Positions 6,194 to 11,490 of a DNA stretch of 11,490 bases are shown here, one piece after another. This DNA is from Bacteroidota bacterium. Its GTDB lineage: Bacteria; Bacteroidota; Bacteroidia; Bacteroidales; SZUA-534. Below the pieces are notes generated by a model. The model worked only from the letters and a program-made list of their open reading frames with translations, did not search any database and was not told the origin of the DNA. Location of the stretch: contig JAIFNJ010000245.1 of the NCBI GenBank assembly GCA_020047835.1, forward strand, positions 1-11,490, written 5' to 3'. The translations under genes and the position numbers were made by a program. Each line of letters opens with the position of its first letter. Position 1 is the first letter of the stretch.

Positions 6194-7138
6194 TTACATT
6201 AAAAAAGTAGGACATTTCATAGCATTGAATTTCTTTTTTGATTTGGTTTTAAACAACAAAGAAAATGAAACTTCATGAGCTCCCAATGGTACGATTGTTT
6301 TTTTTCCTAAATTCATATCGTAGCTATACGTAAACCGCATGCTTTTTGTTTTATATCCCAGCATAAAAATTAAAGCATCCGGATTTAAGCTAAAATTATT
6401 TCGCATCCATAAACCGCCCAACAAATTATCATATTGAAACGAAGAACCCAAACAAATATTTTGCTGCATACCTTGTATCTGAATTAATAGATTCGGAGAA
6501 ACTATTCGTTCTTCTCTTATCAATCGCTCGTTTAAATGAAAAATATACCCAACAAAAAAAGTGTATTTACGGTTTAATCTTTCCTCATGTGTTTTTTTTG
6601 TTCCTTGATAGGGACGAGCCAAATGATCAACTGATAACCCGGAATAAACCGATTTGTAAAAGGTAGAAACTCCAAGGGCAAAATCCGGATAAATTTTGCT
6701 AAATCCATTTGAAGTTTCTTGTATAGCGCCAAAATCAAGTGGCATCACATACTTTTGGACAATTCCTGCCTGTAAGGCAAAACTGAGATACATTTTCTTT
6801 AAAAACTTTACATGATGCGAATAAATAAGATCAAAAGAAGGCTCAACAAAACCACCTGCCAGATCATTTGTTAACATGGCTCCTATTCCGCTGTTTGAAT
6901 TTTGTATGGGCATGTCATAGGCTATACCAAACGATTGAAAACCAGCATTTGATTTTGGCCATTGGTTTCGATAAAACAAATTTACCCTACTTTCAGCTCT
7001 GGTTCCTGCAAATGACGGGTTTAAATATACTAAGTTCGAATAGTACTGGGAATAGGGCACATCCTGAGCATTTGATGACAGCACCAGTGAGAGAAAACAA
7101 ATAAATAAAGTTAAGACTCTTATAAATGGTATGATCAT
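6194..7138 (-). CDS. Type IX secretion system PorP/SprF family outer-membrane protein
   Basis: At 314 residues it is normal for the PorP/SprF family. The signal peptide is MIIPFIRVLTLFICFLSLVL followed by SSNAQ, cleaved near residue 24-25. Then comes the family's N-terminal signature, Q-D-x-x-Y-S-Q-Y-Y-x-N-x-x-x-L-N-P-S-F-A-G (about 25-45), and YRNQWP at 56-61. The rest is alternating short strands as in a beta-barrel, ending with the basic segment KSKKKFNAMKCPTFLM. Known members bind the T9SS periplasmic ring or help surface-attach particular adhesins (SprF with SprB). Many Bacteroidota carry numerous paralogues, so I do not assign it to PorP or SprF proper. It is divergent from porU and stands 67 nt upstream of the gldJ start at 6126, likely in one transcript with it. 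Confidence 0.9.
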   Translation of the reverse strand: MIIPFIRVLTLFICFLSLVLSSNAQDVPYSQYYSNLVYLNPSFAGTRAESRVNLFYRNQWPKSNAGFQSFGIAYDMPIQNSNSGIGAMLTNDLAGGFVEPSFDLIYSHHVKFLKKMYLSFALQAGIVQKYVMPLDFGAIQETSNGFSKIYPDFALGVSTFYKSVYSGLSVDHLARPYQGTKKTHEERLNRKYTFFVGYIFHLNERLIREERIVSPNLLIQIQGMQQNICLGSSFQYDNLLGGLWMRNNFSLNPDALIFMLGYKTKSMRFTYSYDMNLGKKTIVPLGAHEVSFSLLFKTKSKKKFNAMKCPTFLM

Positions 7139-7241
7139 TGATTTGCTAAAAACCTTTTTAGATAATAAAAATAAGATATATTGCGTTTGATTACTTGTTT
7201 AACGCGTTATTTTCATAATTATTTTAAAATACTCTTGTCGT
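7139..7241. promoter_or_regulatory. Divergent promoter region between porP/sprF and porU, with two palindromes
   Basis: These 103 bp must carry start signals for both directions. For porU, TTTG (7186-7189) with an 18-bp spacer leads to TATTTTCA (7208-7215), a weak match. TACTCTTG (7230-7237) is a better -7 box but lies almost on the ATG. The perfect 10-bp palindrome TAACGCGTTA (7200-7209) sits between the first pair of boxes. A second palindrome, CTAAAAA-CC-TTTTTAG (7146-7161), lies just before the porP/sprF start. Neither is an identified binding site. Confidence 0.45.
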
Positions 7242-10200
7242 ATGAGGTTTATTTTGTTATTCATTTTAGCACTAGTTATTACATTCCAAGCATTTACACA
7301 AAATCAAGTGTCCGTTTCTGGAAGTGTTGATTGGAATAATATTGCAAACCAAATGAATTCAGGCCAAATTTCCAAAAATGATTTTCCCAAACAAAGCGGC
7401 CAAATTGCTATTCCAGGAATTATTTCGGCGGTAAACGCCAATTTTATTTCGGCTAAATACATTCCAATCAGCGATACATTGGCTGAAAAATTGGAACTTT
7501 CACAAATTTCTGAAACAATCGTGGTTAAAACAACCTTGTTATTTGAGAGAAAGCATCCGGTAATTGAATACTCATTTATTCCATTCAGAAAAAATAACGA
7601 AACGGGTTCAATTGAACAGATTACTGATTTTGTGATTGATATTCAATACCACACAAATACTATAAAAAAAGCCTTAAATAATAAGTACAGCAATTCATCA
7701 GTGCTTAATTCCGGTAAGTGGTATAAAATTAAAGTGGATACAACCGGTATTTTTAAACTAACCTATGAACAATTAGTCAATATTGGTTTTTCCAATCCGG
7801 CTAATATCAGAATATATAGCCATGGTGGACAGCAGTTGCCCTATATGAATTACGAACTTAATTATGATGATTTAGTTGAAATGCCAATTTCTATGTCGGT
7901 AGGAAATGATGCAACTTTTAACGGAGGTGATTATATTTTATTTTACACACAAGGACCTGTTACATGGAGTTATAATAGCAATCTTCAACTATTTATTAAC
8001 AAGTTACATAACTATTCAAACTACACGTATCTTTTCATAACTGATGATTTAGGAAGTGGCAAGAGGATACCCAATCAAGAACTAATTACTAGTGACCCCA
8101 CAAAAACATCAACTTCATTTGATAGTTACCGATATCACGAAAAAGAAGCATTCAACTTAATTCGATCCGGCAGAACTTGGTATGGCGAAAAATTCCGACC
8201 CGGCGAATCATTAACCTTTCTATTTGATTTTCCACAAATTATACAATCCGAATCTGTTAAAATATATACTGATGTGGCTGGCAGAAGGGAACCAAGTTCT
8301 CCAATTAGTTATTTTAATATTTATTCACAAGACAATTTGTTAAGCAGAATTGAAATTGCTAATACGTATTCAGAATATATCTATGGTTACAATTACAGCC
8401 GAAAAATGGAATTGACAGCTCCACAAAATTCAATCAAATTAAAATATGATTTTGGAGGTGGCAACTCGGTATCTGAAGGCTATATAAATTTTATCTGTTT
8501 GAATGCCCGTGAGAAATTGAAATTTTCTGGTTCACCCCTACTTTTTCGTGATGTTAAATCGGTTGGGCAAGGCAATATTACTGAATTTTTGGTAGAATAT
8601 GCTGAAACTGATATAACAATTTGGGATGTTACCAATCCCGTATCTCCAATGCAGATGAATACAACTAAAGTAAATCAAAACACACGCTTTTTAGCCAATA
8701 CCAGTAGCTTAACTGAATATGCTGCATTTAAGGCAACGGATGTATATAATCCCATAATAGAAGGATCCGATTTAGGTTTTATTGAAAATCAAAACCTACA
8801 TGAATTAAGTGCTCAAGATATGGTTATTCTAACGAATCCAAAATTTGTTAACTATGCTGAAGAATTGGCGCAAATGCACCGAACCAAAGATAGCTTGCGT
8901 GTTTTTGTTACGACACCCGACAAAGTATATAATGAGTTTTCTTCAGGAACTCCTGATGTGGCCGCATTAAGAAACTTCATGCGGATGCTATATGACAAGG
9001 CATCAACGGAAACCGATTTACCGAAGTATTTATTGCTTTTTGGTGATGGCTCTTACGATAATAAAACAGTAAGCAATTCCAATAGTAATTATTTACTCAC
9101 CTACCAAAGCATCAATTCCTTAAGTGAAACCACAAGTTATGTAAGTGATGATTTTTATGGATTACTTGATGAGTCAGAAGGTGAGCATCTTGGAAAGTTG
9201 GATTTGGGAATTGGACGGTTCCCCGTTCAAACAGAAGAAGAAGCACAGCTTATGCTGGATAAAATATATGCATACCTGTCTCCTGAATCAATGGGCGATT
9301 GGCAAACCAGAATCTGTTTTATTGGCGATGACGGAGATGGTGGAACTCACATGGTGCAACCGGATATAATAAGTAAATCAATTAATACAAAAAACCCGGA
9401 ATATAACATAGGCAAAATATACTTGGATGCTTATCCTCAGATATCAACCCCATCTGGCCAGCGATTTCCAGATGTTACCAAAGCTATCAATGATATGGTA
9501 ATACAGGGTGCTTTGATTATAGATTATGTGGGTCATGGAAACCCAAGAATTTTAACTCATGAAGAGGTTTTATCAACATCGGATGTTAGAAGTTGGACAA
9601 ATAAAAACAAACTTTCAATATTTGTAACGGCAAGTTGCGAAGTTGGCCGTTTTGATGATTACTCACGGACCTCTTTGGGCGAGTGGATGTTGCTGAATCC
9701 AAATGGTGGCGGAATTGCAGCACTTACCACAACCCGACTTGTTTACTCAGGAAGTAATGATATATTAAATACCAATTTTTTTAATACGGTTTTCAATACC
9801 GAGTTGCGACTAGGCGATGTAATCCGGATTGCAAAAGTTAACACGCCCGGTGATACCAATAAACGCAATTTTACTTTATTGGGTGATCCCGCACTTAAAC
9901 TGGCAATTCCAGAAAACAAAAATTATGTAAGTTCAATAAAGGATTCTACCACAACAGAAATTAAAAAAAATACGCCATCAGTTCAGATTGAAGGTGATAT
10001 AAATGTAACTATTGATACGTTGAATGCACTGTCAAAAGCCAAAGTAACTGGATATCTTATTGATAAAAATGACAATTATATAGATAAAGATGGAATCCTA
10101 TCGATTAGTGTTTTTGATAAACCCGATACGCTATTTACTTATGGTCAAGACAATCCAAGATTAATGTTTTCGCTTCAGGATAAACTTCTGTACAAAGGAC

Positions 10201-11033
10201 AGGCAAGTATTACAGCAGGCTTTTTTGAGTTTGATTTTATTGTTCCGAAGGACATAAATTATAAGTACGGTAAAGGGAAAATAAGCTTGTATGCAAAACT
10301 TGACTCTATAGATGCTATGGGCTATTCCGACCAATTAATTATTGGTGGCAATGCTAAAACCGAAGTCATTGACCTAAATGAGCCAATCATACAATTGTTT
10401 TTAAACGATACGTTATTTGTTAACGGAGGAATTACCGATCAAAACCCTATTCTATTAGCCAAACTTTCCGATGAAACGGGTATTAATACCACAGGAAATG
10501 GTTTTGGGCATAATATAACTGCATTAATTGATGAAAATCAAGACAATACCTTGGTTTTAAATAATTATTATCAAGGCGAAATGGATAAATACAATTGTGG
10601 GGAAGTTATTTATCCGCTAAAAGATTTATCCGAAGGCTATCATACCCTTTATTTAAAAGCTTGGGATATCATGAATAACAGTTCGGATGCCTCCATTGAG
10701 TTTTATGTAACTAACAATGAAGAGGCTGTTATAGAAGACTTGGCCAATTACCCAAATCCTTTTAAAGAATCAACTCAGTTTATTTTCAACCACAATCAGG
10801 CCTATCCTGCACTTGAAGTAACTATTGATATTTTTGATTTAATGGGTAATAAAGCAGCCCAGATTATTCAGAAGAATTCCAATCAAGGGTTTCAAATTGA
10901 ACCCATTACCTGGTATGGAACAACCAATAATGGATCAAAATTGGCCAATGGAATATATATTTACAAAGCAACAATTAATACGATTGATGGTATAAAAACA
11001 TCTAAATCATCAAAATTGATGATTTTTAGATAA
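7242..11033 (+). CDS. porU: Type IX secretion system sortase PorU (gingipain C25 family)
   Basis: PorU sits on the outer face of the outer membrane, removes the C-terminal sorting domain of T9SS cargo and attaches cargo to the surface, in complex with PorV. The protein is 1263 residues. The signal peptide (MRFILLFILALVITFQAFTQ) is followed by a long N-terminal beta-rich region. The C25 caspase-like domain covers about 523-887, from the ELSAQDMVILTNP strand through KYLLLFGDGSYDN to LGDPALKL. The catalytic His is in DYVGHGN (H765) and the Cys in TASCEVGRFD (C799), the expected dyad order and spacing. After this come Ig-like regions and a C-terminal module starting YPNPF (1170-1174) with LANGIYIYKA and ending SKLMIFR, which resembles a T9SS sorting domain. 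In known PorU this tail is kept. porV follows after 55 nt with no terminator between, so the two are probably co-transcribed. Confidence 0.95.
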   Translation: MRFILLFILALVITFQAFTQNQVSVSGSVDWNNIANQMNSGQISKNDFPKQSGQIAIPGIISAVNANFISAKYIPISDTLAEKLELSQISETIVVKTTLLFERKHPVIEYSFIPFRKNNETGSIEQITDFVIDIQYHTNTIKKALNNKYSNSSVLNSGKWYKIKVDTTGIFKLTYEQLVNIGFSNPANIRIYSHGGQQLPYMNYELNYDDLVEMPISMSVGNDATFNGGDYILFYTQGPVTWSYNSNLQLFINKLHNYSNYTYLFITDDLGSGKRIPNQELITSDPTKTSTSFDSYRYHEKEAFNLIRSGRTWYGEKFRPGESLTFLFDFPQIIQSESVKIYTDVAGRREPSSPISYFNIYSQDNLLSRIEIANTYSEYIYGYNYSRKMELTAPQNSIKLKYDFGGGNSVSEGYINFICLNAREKLKFSGSPLLFRDVKSVGQGNITEFLVEYAETDITIWDVTNPVSPMQMNTTKVNQNTRFLANTSSLTEYAAFKATDVYNPIIEGSDLGFIENQNLHELSAQDMVILTNPKFVNYAEELAQMHRTKDSLRVFVTTPDKVYNEFSSGTPDVAALRNFMRMLYDKASTETDLPKYLLLFGDGSYDNKTVSNSNSNYLLTYQSINSLSETTSYVSDDFYGLLDESEGEHLGKLDLGIGRFPVQTEEEAQLMLDKIYAYLSPESMGDWQTRICFIGDDGDGGTHMVQPDIISKSINTKNPEYNIGKIYLDAYPQISTPSGQRFPDVTKAINDMVIQGALIIDYVGHGNPRILTHEEVLSTSDVRSWTNKNKLSIFVTASCEVGRFDDYSRTSLGEWMLLNPNGGGIAALTTTRLVYSGSNDILNTNFFNTVFNTELRLGDVIRIAKVNTPGDTNKRNFTLLGDPALKLAIPENKNYVSSIKDSTTTEIKKNTPSVQIEGDINVTIDTLNALSKAKVTGYLIDKNDNYIDKDGILSISVFDKPDTLFTYGQDNPRLMFSLQDKLLYKGQASITAGFFEFDFIVPKDINYKYGKGKISLYAKLDSIDAMGYSDQLIIGGNAKTEVIDLNEPIIQLFLNDTLFVNGGITDQNPILLAKLSDETGINTTGNGFGHNITALIDENQDNTLVLNNYYQGEMDKYNCGEVIYPLKDLSEGYHTLYLKAWDIMNNSSDASIEFYVTNNEEAVIEDLANYPNPFKESTQFIFNHNQAYPALEVTIDIFDLMGNKAAQIIQKNSNQGFQIEPITWYGTTNNGSKLANGIYIYKATINTIDGIKTSKSSKLMIFR

Positions 11034-11052
11034 TAAAATAGAATAAAAACAG

Positions 11053-11080
11053 TTTGTATTTCTAAATTTGCATTTTTAAA
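11053..11080 (+). repeat. Tandem 14-bp repeat with promoter-like box ahead of porV
   Basis: TTTGTATTTCTAAA (11053-11066) is followed at once by TTTGCATTTTTAAA (11067-11080), 12 of 14 bases the same. The junction creates TAAATTTG (11063-11070), a full match to the Bacteroidota -7 box TAnnTTTG, though no TTTG stands 19 bp upstream. The first copy is identical over all 14 bases to a stretch ahead of gldJ (minus strand 6164-6151). It may be an internal promoter for porV. Confidence 0.45.
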
Positions 11081-11088
11081 AAAAATAT

Positions 11089-11490
11089 ATGAGAAAAATA
11101 GTTTTAGGATTTTTAGTAGTTGCATTTATGTTTTTTACCAATAATACTTTCGGCCAAACTATTCAAACCGATCCAATACTTGGTCAGGAGCTTAATGCCA
11201 TAACCACTTCAGTACCCTTTTTGATGATTGCCCCTGATTCCCGTTCCGGCGCAATGGGCGATGCCGGTGCAGCTCTATCGCCCGATGGGTATTCCCAACA
11301 CTGGAATTCCTCCAAACTGGCATTTATTAGCCAATCTATGGGAGCAACTATAAGTTACACCCCTTGGTTAAAACAATTGGTTGATGATATCAACTTGGCA
11401 TACCTTACAGGATACTTTAAAATAGACAAAAATCAGACAATCGGGGTCAGTTTACGCTATTTCTCCATGGGTAGTATCACATTTACCGAT
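11089..11490 (+). CDS. porV: Type IX secretion system outer-membrane protein PorV (LptO), 5' part
   Basis: Only the first 134 codons are inside the window and the frame is open at the edge. A signal peptide (MRKIVLGFLVVAFMFFTNNT then FGQ) precedes LNAITTSVPFLMIAPDSRSGAMGDAGAALSPDGYSQHWNSSKLAF. This is the conserved opening of PorV, a 14-strand FadL-like barrel that takes cargo from the translocon to PorU. In the same stretch ISYTPWL and GVSLRYFSMG follow the family pattern. Its place directly after porU, as in other T9SS organisms, confirms the call. Confidence 0.95.
   Translation, partial: MRKIVLGFLVVAFMFFTNNTFGQTIQTDPILGQELNAITTSVPFLMIAPDSRSGAMGDAGAALSPDGYSQHWNSSKLAFISQSMGATISYTPWLKQLVDDINLAYLTGYFKIDKNQTIGVSLRYFSMGSITFTD

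Noticed and set aside
6868..7104. 78-codon plus-strand open frame
   Set aside because: It is antisense to the signal peptide and first strands of the porP/sprF gene, with no start signal.
9145..9369. 74-codon plus-strand open frame
   Set aside because: It is an alternate frame within the C25 domain of porU.

Overview
The window is AT-rich DNA from a member of the Bacteroidota (Bacteroidetes). This rests on type IX secretion system (T9SS) genes (porU, porV, gldJ, a porP/sprF family gene), a T9SS cargo sorting domain at the left edge, and promoter boxes of the phylum-specific type TTTG-N19-TAnnTTTG. The gldJ-porU-porV neighbourhood resembles that of gliding Flavobacterium, but the class cannot be fixed from sequence alone.

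Layout. 1-151 (+): last 49 codons of a T9SS-exported protein, closed by a strong two-way terminator. 213-347: a pyrimidine-rich, G-poor tract with short repeats and no gene. 348-2821 (-): lysC-lysA, aspartate kinase then diaminopimelate decarboxylase, the first and last steps of lysine/DAP synthesis. 2822-3332: a 0.5-kb non-coding block that is the most interesting part of the window. On the minus strand it holds a good promoter, a 27-codon leader peptide, a candidate antiterminator and an intrinsic terminator ahead of lysC, which looks like ribosome-mediated attenuation. On the plus strand it holds a consensus promoter followed about 65 nt later by a terminator hairpin, which looks like a small RNA. 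3333-4658 (-): murF. 4721-6126 (-): gldJ, with its 5' end split by an apparent one-base frameshift in a T7 run. 6194-7138 (-): porP/sprF family protein. 7139-7241: divergent promoter region with a palindrome. 7242-11033 (+): porU, the T9SS sortase. 11089-end (+): porV, cut by the window edge.

How they fit. The right half encodes outer-membrane T9SS parts: PorU cleaves the C-terminal signal of cargo, PorV shuttles cargo to PorU, and GldJ supports the gliding/secretion machinery. PorP/SprF proteins are outer-membrane partners of the system. The left half serves peptidoglycan precursor supply: LysC and LysA sit in the pathway giving meso-DAP and lysine, and MurF adds D-Ala-D-Ala to the UDP-MurNAc-tripeptide that contains DAP.
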